A stretch of DNA of 64,000 nt, from positions 745,356 through 809,355 of the forward strand of contig JAMPHB010000001.1 in the NCBI GenBank assembly GCA_023663685.1, written 5' to 3'. Both the position numbers and the translations under genes were made by a program. Shown in pieces: positions 26,241 to 32,921 of the stretch (within the stretch, counting starts at the first letter, position 1; every line of letters begins with the position of its first letter). This DNA comes from Blautia sp. (lineage in GTDB: Bacteria; Bacillota; Clostridia; Lachnospirales; Lachnospiraceae). The notes below the pieces were generated by a model, which made no database searches, was not told the DNA's origin, and worked only from the letters and a program-made list of their open reading frames with translations.

Positions 26241-28217
26241 TTATTTTGCTTTCAGCTTAACAGCATCCGAAAAGCTTCCATAATAATTATTCCCGTTGTA
26301 GCTTACATACGCGCGCACCTTGTAGGTGTAGGACGTGCCTTTTTTCAGCCCTGTATCCTTGTAGGAGAAGGTGCTGTTGCCCTTCACGGCCGCCACCTTC
26401 TCATACTTCCCGGTCTTCGTGTTCAGACGGTAGATCTGATAGCCGCTGACACGCGGGACTTTGTCCCACTTTAACGTGATGGTGCCGGACTTCGTGCTCA
26501 GCTTTAGGTTCTTCACCTTTGCAGGCTTCGTCTTCGCGCTTTCGACAGCAGAGAATGCTCCATAATAGTTGCTTCCCCCATAACTTAAGTATGCCCGAAC
26601 CTTGTAGCTGCATTCTGTCGCGCTCTTTAGACCGCTGTCCGTGTAATCAAAGGTCTTGTTGCCCTTTACGGTCGCAAGCTTTTCGTATTTTCCGGTGTCG
26701 GCATTCAGACGGTAAATCTGGTAGCCCGTCGCCCTCGACACTTTATTCCAGCTTAAGTCTATCGCGCTGGCAGATGCCGTATCTGCCGCAAGCTCCTTCG
26801 CCTCCGACGGCTTGGTCACTGCCGCACACGCCTCACTGTTTGTACCCCAGTAAGTCGTTCCCTCAAATTTGCGGAAGCCTTTTACTTTAAACTGGTATTC
26901 CTTCGCCCCGGAAAGTCCGGCGACTTCATAGCTCAGGGAACCGTCCGTCACATCTGCGAGCTTTACGAATTTGTCCTCGTCCTCATTGTAACTGTATACC
27001 CGGTAGCCGTCCGCCCCGTGCAGCTTATTCCAGCTCAGCGTGATGGTACTTGCCGTCTGATCTTCCGCGCCGAGCTCCTTCACCCTGCCCGGAAGCGTGA
27101 CTGCGGTCAGAACGTCGGAATATTTTCCATAATAGTTCGTGCCGCCGACCGTCCAGTAGCAGCGCACCTTGTACTGGTAAGTCTCTCCCGCCGCAAGCCC
27201 CGCATCGGTATAGCTCTTGCCTGCGGTGCTCTTCACCGATACATACTTGTCCTGTTCGCTGTCGTAGCGGTACAGACGGTACTTCTGCGCGTCCCCCGCC
27301 TTACTCCACTTAAGGCTCACGGAGTCCGCGGCGTTGGCGGTCATCTGCAGGTTCTTTGTCTTGACGTCTGTATTCAGATACCAGAAATCCACGTCCAGAT
27401 CCTTGGAATATCCGTCCACTTTCCCCGCAGAGGAATACTGCCAGAATTCGTATTCATAGCCGGAGAGCTTTGTATAGGTCAGGCTGCCCGTCGGCATATC
27501 CGTGGAATTGTTGTAGCGCGCCAGCCAGAGCTTGCAGCCGCTTTCCGCAAGCCGGTCCGTATTGATATAATTCACGACCCAGTTGGCGCTGGCATACACC
27601 ATCGGCGTATAGCCCGCCCCCGAGATTACGCTGGAAAAAGCACAGCAGATATTCGTCTCCTTCGTCTTGGACAGCTTTCCCGCGGTCAGACGCTTGTAGC
27701 TTCCCGCTTCCCGGTCCATCACAATCGGCATGGTCACGTCCCAGCCGTAATCGTCCAAAAGCTCCAGAACAAACTCCGCTTCCTCTTCCGCCTCCTCTTC
27801 GTTCAGCGCCTGCGAAAATATGTACAGTCCCACATTGATATCATTCTCCAGCGCGCCCTGAATATGCGCATCCGCGCAGGTATCCTCGTAAATGCTTCCG
27901 TCCGCCGTATCTCTGGATCCCACCCTTACAAAGGCAAAATCAATACCCGCCTCATGCACCTGCTCCCAGTTCAGATGCGAGACACTGCTGCCCTTTCCGT
28001 CTCCCTGCCACCACGACACGTCGATGCCGTTTAGCAGCTGGGTTCCCTCCAGTTCGCTTCTATGATAATAGGTAGGACTTGTGTACTGTCCATCCGTCGT
28101 CCACGCCTCCTCGATATACTCCTCGTAGGTGTCCGCCGCCTTTATTCCGGCCGGCAGGGCAAGCGCCGCCGCAATCAGTAAGCCTCCCAGTATCCTTTTT
28201 CTTCCTGCTGCCAACAA
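26241..28217 (-). CDS. Secreted GH25 lysozyme with four C-terminal FN3-like repeats
   Basis: 658 residues. A signal peptide (about 1-27) leads to a GH25 muramidase domain (about 50-275) with GIDVSWWQGDGKG, the acidic catalytic motif PIVMDREAG and ARYNNSTDM. Four fibronectin-III-like repeats fill the rest (about 290-375, 380-470, 475-565 and 568-658). The last two share long near-identical blocks (GYQIYRLN, TGKYEK, KVRAYLSYGG), which suggests recent internal duplication. Such repeats may bind wall or host glycans. The start is TTG 28217 with a perfect GGAGGT seven bases upstream, and a promoter-like pair is at 28261-28290. Confidence 0.94.
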   Translation of the reverse strand: MLAAGRKRILGGLLIAAALALPAGIKAADTYEEYIEEAWTTDGQYTSPTYYHRSELEGTQLLNGIDVSWWQGDGKGSSVSHLNWEQVHEAGIDFAFVRVGSRDTADGSIYEDTCADAHIQGALENDINVGLYIFSQALNEEEAEEEAEFVLELLDDYGWDVTMPIVMDREAGSYKRLTAGKLSKTKETNICCAFSSVISGAGYTPMVYASANWVVNYINTDRLAESGCKLWLARYNNSTDMPTGSLTYTKLSGYEYEFWQYSSAGKVDGYSKDLDVDFWYLNTDVKTKNLQMTANAADSVSLKWSKAGDAQKYRLYRYDSEQDKYVSVKSTAGKSYTDAGLAAGETYQYKVRCYWTVGGTNYYGKYSDVLTAVTLPGRVKELGAEDQTASTITLSWNKLHGADGYRVYSYNEDEDKFVKLADVTDGSLSYEVAGLSGAKEYQFKVKGFRKFEGTTYWGTNSEACAAVTKPSEAKELAADTASASAIDLSWNKVSRATGYQIYRLNADTGKYEKLATVKGNKTFDYTDSGLKSATECSYKVRAYLSYGGSNYYGAFSAVESAKTKPAKVKNLKLSTKSGTITLKWDKVPRVSGYQIYRLNTKTGKYEKVAAVKGNSTFSYKDTGLKKGTSYTYKVRAYVSYNGNNYYGSFSDAVKLKAK

Positions 28218-28260
28218 TCTGTGTACCTCCTATGTATTTCCCTAAATTTCGTTCCCTTTT

Positions 28261-28290
28261 ATACTAACTGTTTCCGGCACGGCTTGTCAA
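28261..28290 (-). promoter_or_regulatory. Predicted promoter of the GH25-amidase operon
   Basis: On the minus strand a perfect TTGACA -35 (28290-28285) and TAGTAT -10 (28266-28261) are spaced by 18 bases, 43 bases before the TTG start. The region lies after the terminator of the NlpC/P60 gene. Confidence 0.55.
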
Positions 28291-28356
28291 CGTAAAATCC
28301 GCAGAAAATCCTTCCAATTTCGACAACACTGGAAATGCCGCACAGACGCGCACAAC

Positions 28357-28386
28357 AAAAAGAGACGAATCCGCCGGATCCGCCTC
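28357..28386 (-). terminator. Rho-independent terminator after the NlpC/P60 gene
   Basis: An 11-pair GC-rich stem (three G-U pairs) with a GGC loop is followed on the minus strand by TTTTTG. It isolates the NlpC/P60 gene from the GH25-amidase unit. Confidence 0.8.
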
Positions 28387-28408
28387 TCTGATCATTCGTT
28401 TTATTTCA

Positions 28409-29602
28409 TTAGAAGATTCTTCTCACCGCAAGAATTGCACGGTAGCTTACATTGGAAATCTTAATGCCGTCTCTTTCGTTACTTGCATGTACAATCTGCC
28501 CGCCGCCGATGTAGATCCCTACATGTCCGCTGTAGCAGACGATGTCGCCCGCCTGCATGTTCGATGTGCTGACGCCATAGCCGCAGCTTCTAAGTGCGCT
28601 GGAGCTGTGCGGAAGGCTGACGCCAAAATTCGCATACACGCTCATTACAAATCCCGAACAGTCGGCGCCGTTGGTCAGGCTGGTACCGCCATACACATAA
28701 GGATTGCCGACGAACTGGCAGGCAAAAGCCGCCACATCTGCTCCGGTAGAGCCTGTCGGGGGCGTATAGCTTGTCCCACTGCCGGAAGAGCTTCCGCCTG
28801 AGGAGCCTCCCGAGGAACCGCCGGAATTACTATCCTGCTGTGCCGCAGCGGCAGCTGCCTGCCGCGCCTCCTCCTCTTTTCTGAGGCGTGCCTCCTCTTC
28901 CTCTTTCGACTCCGCATAAGTATATTCGGTAGTCACCTCAACGAAATCGCTGGATACATAGCCGTCGCCCTCTTCCACGGACACGCCTACCCAGCCGTCG
29001 ATGGACTCGTCCACAACTGTCAGATCCTCGCCCTCGGGAACCATGCCCATCACAGATTCGTCTGTGGAGGCTCCCTTTCTCACGAACAGCGTCTCCGTGT
29101 TCACGATCGCGACGCGTCTGCCCGCTTTCTTGAGCTTCTTCTCATCGCCAACGGCAACGTATTCGCCCTTTACATATCCGGTCACATTGCCGGACTTGAT
29201 TTTATACCAGCCGTTCTTCTCTCCGACCACCTTGCCGACATTGTTCTTATAGAGCTTGCCGACCACCTCGCCCTTCTTCGATGCCTTGGAACGTACATTC
29301 ACATAATCATCAACCGTGGCAACCGCCATATCCTCATAATCTGCTGTCACGGTCGGCGCGTCATTCCCGGTCACCGCCGGCTGCGCGCTCGCAATAATCT
29401 CCTGATCTGTCGTAGAAGCCGCACACTCGCTCATGGCAAGCGAGATACCCGCCGTCGGCAGAGCGGAAGATGTAACAATACTTGATGTATAGTCTGAAAT
29501 ACCTGCTCCCGGTGCTGCTGCCGTCCCAAACGGAAAGCTTCCAAGCGTAAGCACTCCGGCCAGACCACATGCAGTTACCTTCCATACACTTTTACGATTC
29601 AT
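28409..29602 (-). CDS. Secreted NlpC/P60 peptidoglycan endopeptidase with two SH3 domains
   Basis: 397 residues from ATG 29602 (perfect GGAGG; the longer frame adds six residues). A signal peptide is followed by two bacterial SH3 domains (about 95-155 and 163-225). A Glu/Arg/Ala-rich helix and a Gly/Ser linker lead to a C-terminal NlpC/P60 domain (about 285-397) with catalytic Cys in NGADCSGFVMS and His in SGHVGIYIGGG. It is expected to cut stem peptides of peptidoglycan. Control looks separate: a perfect sigma-A promoter, a WalR-like box in the leader and its own terminator. Confidence 0.95.
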   Translation of the reverse strand: MNRKSVWKVTACGLAGVLTLGSFPFGTAAAPGAGISDYTSSIVTSSALPTAGISLAMSECAASTTDQEIIASAQPAVTGNDAPTVTADYEDMAVATVDDYVNVRSKASKKGEVVGKLYKNNVGKVVGEKNGWYKIKSGNVTGYVKGEYVAVGDEKKLKKAGRRVAIVNTETLFVRKGASTDESVMGMVPEGEDLTVVDESIDGWVGVSVEEGDGYVSSDFVEVTTEYTYAESKEEEEARLRKEEEARQAAAAAAQQDSNSGGSSGGSSGGSSSGSGTSYTPPTGSTGADVAAFACQFVGNPYVYGGTSLTNGADCSGFVMSVYANFGVSLPHSSSALRSCGYGVSTSNMQAGDIVCYSGHVGIYIGGGQIVHASNERDGIKISNVSYRAILAVRRIF

Positions 29603-29638
29603 AGTATCCTCCAAATTCATTCGTAGAACAGATAGTTT

Positions 29639-29655
29639 GTTACAGATTTGTTACA
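29639..29655 (-). promoter_or_regulatory. WalR (YycF)-like operator in the NlpC/P60 leader
   Basis: On the minus strand the sequence is TGTAAC-AAATC-TGTAAC, a full match to the WalR consensus TGTWAH-N5-TGTWAH known in Bacillus and Staphylococcus. It lies about 8-24 bases downstream of the expected transcription start, so it would fit repression or roadblocking rather than activation. The WalRK genes themselves are not in the window. Confidence 0.5.
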
Positions 29656-29669
29656 ATTATTACGGTGCT

Positions 29670-29698
29670 ATTATAGCAAAGCTACATATATGTGTCAA
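29670..29698 (-). promoter_or_regulatory. Predicted sigma-A promoter of the NlpC/P60 gene
   Basis: A perfect TTGACA -35 (29698-29693) and perfect TATAAT -10 (29675-29670) are 17 bases apart on the minus strand. The start codon is 68 bases further on, leaving a leader that contains the WalR-like box. Confidence 0.85.
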
Positions 29699-29837
29699 CC
29701 CTAAATTTTTATGGAAAAATTTGGATTTTACCCGTATTTTTGTTGCTTTTTGATAGCTTTTATGGCATACTATAGTGGAGGTAATAGCAAAAGCCCAGGT
29801 ACATCATACAGGAAAAGAATTAAGGAGGTGCAGAGGC

Positions 29838-30032
29838 ATGGAGATTTCAGGAGTGAATACCGCACTCAGTGCATTGTCCGCTTCCGAGCCGTCCACCTTA
29901 AGCAATGCCGTAAGCATGAAGATGCTGGACAAGGCGCTGGACACAAGCGAGGCGATGAACGACGGCCTGCGGAAAATGATGGAGCTGTCCGTCAATCCTG
30001 GTGTCGGCAGCAATTTTGATATGTCGGTATAG
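29838..30032 (+). CDS. YjfB-like small putative motility protein
   Basis: 64 residues starting MEISGVNTALSALSASEPST and ending in FDMSV. The pattern (N-terminal Ile-Ser-Gly-Val, then a Ser/Ala/Met-rich amphipathic helix with SNAVSMKMLDKALDTSEA) matches the YjfB family of Firmicutes, annotated as putative motility proteins because yjfB belongs to the SigD regulon in Bacillus. AAGGAGGTG stands eight bases before the ATG. It is a single gene on the plus strand, divergent from the NlpC/P60 gene and closed by a hairpin terminator. No other motility genes are nearby and no clear SigD promoter was seen. Confidence 0.8.
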   Translation: MEISGVNTALSALSASEPSTLSNAVSMKMLDKALDTSEAMNDGLRKMMELSVNPGVGSNFDMSV

Positions 30033-30036
30033 AAAA

Positions 30037-30068
30037 CCCCCGGACACAGATACTGTCCGGGGTCTTTT
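30037..30068 (+). terminator. Terminator between yjfB-like gene and ridA (bidirectional)
   Basis: CCCCGGACA pairs perfectly with TGTCCGGGG around a seven-base loop and is followed by TCTTTTC on the plus strand. On the minus strand the stem is followed by GTTTTC, so it probably serves the convergent ridA gene too. Confidence 0.85.
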
Positions 30069-30076
30069 CATGTCCT

Positions 30077-30454
30077 CTATTCTTTTGTGGCAACCGCCTC
30101 GATCTCCAGCATAACGTCCTTCGGCAGCCTTGCCACCTCGACACAGCTTCTCGCCGGGAATGGCGAGGGAAAAAACTCGGCGTACACCTCATTGATGGCG
30201 GCAAAATCATTCATCTCCTTGATGAAAACCGTGGTCTTGACCACGCGTTCCATACCGCTTCCCGCCGCCTCTAAAAGATTCGCCAGATTGGTGAATGCCT
30301 GCCTCGCCTGCGCCACAGAGCCCTCCGGGATCTCCCCCGTCGCCGGGTCTACCGGAATCACGCCGGAGGTATATACCATATGCTTTACCTCAATGGCCTG
30401 CGAATACGGCCCGATTGCCGCCGGTGCCTTGTCTGTGCTGATTACATTTTTCAT
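30077..30454 (-). CDS. ridA: RidA family reactive-imine deaminase
   Basis: 125 residues, the full family length. It hydrolyses 2-iminobutanoate and 2-iminopropanoate formed by PLP enzymes, protecting the cell from enamine damage. Typical residues are seen: GPYSQAIEV near 15-23, YTSGVIPVDPATGEIP, and the substrate-binding Arg in FPARSCVEVARLPKD with MLEIEAVA at the end. GAAGGAAAA lies before the ATG. It follows the CvfB gene by 49 bases on the same strand and may be co-transcribed. Confidence 0.95.
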   Translation of the reverse strand: MKNVISTDKAPAAIGPYSQAIEVKHMVYTSGVIPVDPATGEIPEGSVAQARQAFTNLANLLEAAGSGMERVVKTTVFIKEMNDFAAINEVYAEFFPSPFPARSCVEVARLPKDVMLEIEAVATKE

Positions 30455-30503
30455 ATCGTTTTCCTTCTTTCTTATATGATTCTGACTACTGCATGACCTG
30501 CTT

Positions 30504-31346
30504 TTACGGCTCCGCCCGCAGGCGGATTTTTCCGCCGTCGAGCGAAATCCTGTGTTCCTTGTACAGTCTCCCGACCGCCCGCTTGAAGGCGGCCTTGCTC
30601 AGCCCCGTCTCCCTGCGGATGACCTCCGGGTCTGCCTTCTCGGTAAAGGGAAGCACGCCCCCGTAGGAGTCCAAAAGCTCCAGAAGCTTTTGCGCATCCG
30701 TATCCATCTGCATGTATGCCCTCTCCCGGAGCGTTAAATCCAGCTTGCCATCCGGCTTCACGCCCATGACTCTCGCCGCGACCAGATCCCCGATCCTTAA
30801 AAAGCTGTGATCTTCGGAATTTGCAATCCTGCCCGAATAGCGGTCATCCACTGCCACAAAGGCGCCGAAGTTGTCCGAGAACTCGTACACGCGCCCCCGC
30901 ACCATGTCCCCCTTCTGATAGGGCGACGACTTTTCCAGCAGGTCGTAAATCCCCTTCATGCTGGCGCACAGGCGCCCGCTCTTGTCGATATAGAGCGTGA
31001 CCAGTACCTCGTCCCCCGCCTCGATGCGCCCGTTCATTTCTTTGTAAGGGAGAAACAGATCCTTCTCAAGCCCCCAGTCCAAAAACGCGCCGATTTTTCC
31101 TACTTCCTTGACCACAAGAGCCGCACAGCCCCCCAGGGTAAGCTTCGGCTCTCTGGTGGTGGCGATCAGGCGATCCTTCGAGTCTTTGTACAAAAATACG
31201 GAAAGCCCATCTCCGATCTGAAGCTCCCCCGGCACCTGGGCAGCGGGAAGCAGCACCCGCTGGTCGCTGTCCCTCTCCTTCGCCAGATAAATCCCGAAGT
31301 CCACCTGCTTCACATAATATAATTCCTGCCATTCACCTAATCTCAT
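30504..31346 (-). CDS. cvfB: S1-like RNA-binding protein CvfB/YitL
   Basis: 280 residues from ATG 31346, whose ATGA overlaps the thioesterase stop; a nine-codon longer frame is unlikely. Several S1-like beta-barrel units run through the protein: LYYVKQVDFGIYLAKE at the start, VGKIGAFLDWGLEKDLFLPY near 88 and FSDNFGAFVAVDDRYSGRI near 165. A C-terminal winged helix follows (about 215-280, with VIRRETGLSKAAFKRAVGR). CvfB proteins influence virulence-factor expression in Staphylococcus, probably through RNA binding. Here it is tied to an acyl-ACP thioesterase. Confidence 0.92.
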   Translation of the reverse strand: MRLGEWQELYYVKQVDFGIYLAKERDSDQRVLLPAAQVPGELQIGDGLSVFLYKDSKDRLIATTREPKLTLGGCAALVVKEVGKIGAFLDWGLEKDLFLPYKEMNGRIEAGDEVLVTLYIDKSGRLCASMKGIYDLLEKSSPYQKGDMVRGRVYEFSDNFGAFVAVDDRYSGRIANSEDHSFLRIGDLVAARVMGVKPDGKLDLTLRERAYMQMDTDAQKLLELLDSYGGVLPFTEKADPEVIRRETGLSKAAFKRAVGRLYKEHRISLDGGKIRLRAEP

Positions 31347-32068
31347 AGTGTCTTCCCCGATATCTCTCTCCAAAATTCTGTCACCGCGTAAGGAGTCTTA
31401 TCCTCTGCGCACAGGGCGACCACCACCTTCTCTTCCGTGACTGTCACCCGCGGAAGCATCACATCCGCCTGCTTTGCCGCCCTTCTGTATTCCACCCGGA
31501 CCTCTCCCACGGAAAAATCCTTCGGGACATACTGGAGGGCGACCTGCACATAACGGCTGTTGTTCATATGCTGGTTTGTATCAATAAAATAGGAGGGCAC
31601 CACAAAGGGCTCCTTTTCCCCGTACTCCCCGGGCACTGCAAGCTTGCGCCCGCACACGTCCATGGGAAGCCTCTCCTCCATCCCATACTTTTCTGGCATC
31701 TCCATGGGGATGCGCATCGGCCTGCCGCTTTTTGTATCGACGAGTATCCATACGGAATTGGCATAAGCCAGCCTCTTTCCCCCGGAGTCGTTGATTGAAA
31801 AATTCCGGTATCCGTAAAAGCCCTTCATATCGTAGGCCCATGTCTGCACCGTCACCAGCTCTGCAAGGCGCGGCATACGGTTCCTGCAGATCTGCCACGA
31901 GGACAGCATCCATGCCATGTGCTGCTCCTTTAAATAATCGATGCCGATATTGTGCTGTTCGGAATGAAATACGCTGCAATCCTGAAAGTAATCCATCAGG
32001 GCCTGCCATGTCAGCTCCCCTCCGGCATCTACCTCGCTGTAGCGCACTCTGCTGTCAAATTCATACAT
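31343..32068 (-). CDS. Acyl-ACP thioesterase (FatA/FatB-like double hotdog)
   Basis: 241 residues from ATG 32068; the longer frame would run through the tRNA and is discounted. Two hotdog folds are seen: the first begins FDSRVRYSEVDAGGELTWQ, and the second carries the catalytic block FIDTNQHMNNSRYVQVALQ (Asn and His), then a Cys/Glu-bearing strand. It releases fatty acids from acyl carrier protein, which can limit chain length. GGGGAGAT precedes the start. A terminator hairpin ends only 22 bases upstream, so expression must come from read-through of the tRNA promoter or from a start within that short gap. Confidence 0.9.
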   Translation of the reverse strand: MYEFDSRVRYSEVDAGGELTWQALMDYFQDCSVFHSEQHNIGIDYLKEQHMAWMLSSWQICRNRMPRLAELVTVQTWAYDMKGFYGYRNFSINDSGGKRLAYANSVWILVDTKSGRPMRIPMEMPEKYGMEERLPMDVCGRKLAVPGEYGEKEPFVVPSYFIDTNQHMNNSRYVQVALQYVPKDFSVGEVRVEYRRAAKQADVMLPRVTVTEEKVVVALCAEDKTPYAVTEFWREISGKTL

Positions 32069-32089
32069 TGCTATCTCCCCAAAATGAGT

Positions 32090-32118
32090 AAAAAAGACCC
32101 GGCAGAAAATCTGCCGGG
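32090..32118 (-). terminator. Rho-independent terminator after tRNA-Gln
   Basis: CCCGGCAG and CTGCCGGG form a perfect eight-pair stem with an ATTTT loop, followed on the minus strand by TCTTTTTTAC. It lies between the tRNA 3' end and the thioesterase start. Confidence 0.9.
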
Positions 32119-32121
32119 GAG

Positions 32122-32193
32122 CTGGCCCACAAGGATTCGAACCTTGAAATGACGGAGTCAGAGTCCGTTGCCTTACCATTTGGCGATGGGCCA
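32122..32193 (-). tRNA. tRNA-Gln, anticodon CUG
   Basis: The minus strand folds as a 72-base tRNA. The acceptor stem is TGGCCCA/TGGGCCA with discriminator G. The D-arm is GCCAAATGGTAAGGC, the anticodon stem ACGGA/TCCGT has loop CTCTGAC, and the T-arm contains GGTTCGAATCC. Loop positions 34-36 read CTG, so it decodes CAG glutamine. The 3' CCA is not encoded. The body closely resembles typical tRNA-Gln(UUG). It has its own consensus promoter and terminator. Confidence 0.95.
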
Positions 32194-32210
32194 TTGTCTC
32201 AACAAATGGT

Positions 32211-32239
32211 ATTATACATGGGTTGTATGGCAGTGTCAA
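32211..32239 (-). promoter_or_regulatory. Consensus promoter of tRNA-Gln
   Basis: A perfect TTGACA (32239-32234) and perfect TATAAT (32216-32211) are 17 bases apart on the minus strand, 18 bases before the mature tRNA 5' end. Confidence 0.9.
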
Positions 32240-32260
32240 GCCCTAAATTTGGATTTATTT

Positions 32261-32920
32261 TCAAAAAAGATGTATCTCTTTTCCAAGCAGGCCATAAAGA
32301 ACCAGATCCCCCCACTCCAGCCGGGCGCCGCCGTTCGTCTGCTCCACAATGTCCTGAAACACAGACTCCTTTTTCTCCTCCGGCGCGAGAACCGTGATGA
32401 CTACCTCCGCGCCGTACTCGACCTCCAGCACCGGAAGCTTCTGCTGTGCGAAAAAGTAGTTTAATTTTCCCATGCCGCTGTAATCCGTGTGGATCACCAG
32501 TTTTCTCCCCCGGCACTTTTCAATGAGCACGCTCTCTGCAAGTCCGGCCTGCGCGGCTGCCTGATAGGCCCGCACCAGTCCTCCTGTGCCAAGGAGTACG
32601 CCCCCGAAATACCTTGTCACCACCACGGCGGTATTCGTGAGCCCCTCCTTAAGAAGCACATCCAAAATCGGTCTGCCCGCGGTCTGGGCGGGCTCCCCGT
32701 CGTCGGAGCAGCGGCTGATTTCCTGCCTCTCCCCCAGCACAAATGCCGAACAGTTATGCCTGGCATCCCAGTATTTTTTCTTCATCTCCGCGACGAAGGC
32801 TGACGCCTCCTCCTCGGTCTCCACCGGCCGCACCGTGGCGATAAAGCGGGATTTTTTCTCCACGATCTCTCCCTCGCCGCCCGTGTACACCGTCCGGTAT
32901 CCATTCACTCCCGTCTCCAC
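32261..32920 (-). CDS. YigZ/IMPACT family protein
   Basis: 219 residues from GTG 32920, two bases beyond the PBP stop and preceded by GAGGTGG; a longer frame only overlaps the PBP gene. The N-terminal IMPACT domain shows KKSRFIATVRPVETEEEA, then HNCSAFVLGER, the SDDGEPAQTAGRPIL block and VVVTRYFGGVLLGTGGLVRA. A C-terminal DUF1949 ferredoxin-like domain follows (about 140-205). The family is widespread and related to the eukaryotic IMPACT translation regulator; its bacterial function is not established. It is the last gene before the tRNA promoter. Confidence 0.92.
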   Translation of the reverse strand: METGVNGYRTVYTGGEGEIVEKKSRFIATVRPVETEEEASAFVAEMKKKYWDARHNCSAFVLGERQEISRCSDDGEPAQTAGRPILDVLLKEGLTNTAVVVTRYFGGVLLGTGGLVRAYQAAAQAGLAESVLIEKCRGRKLVIHTDYSGMGKLNYFFAQQKLPVLEVEYGAEVVITVLAPEEKKESVFQDIVEQTNGGARLEWGDLVLYGLLGKEIHLF

Positions 32921-32921
32921 C

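Noticed and set aside
30037-30068. Riboswitch before ridA
   Set aside because: The hairpin is at the 3' end of the convergent genes and has terminator form.
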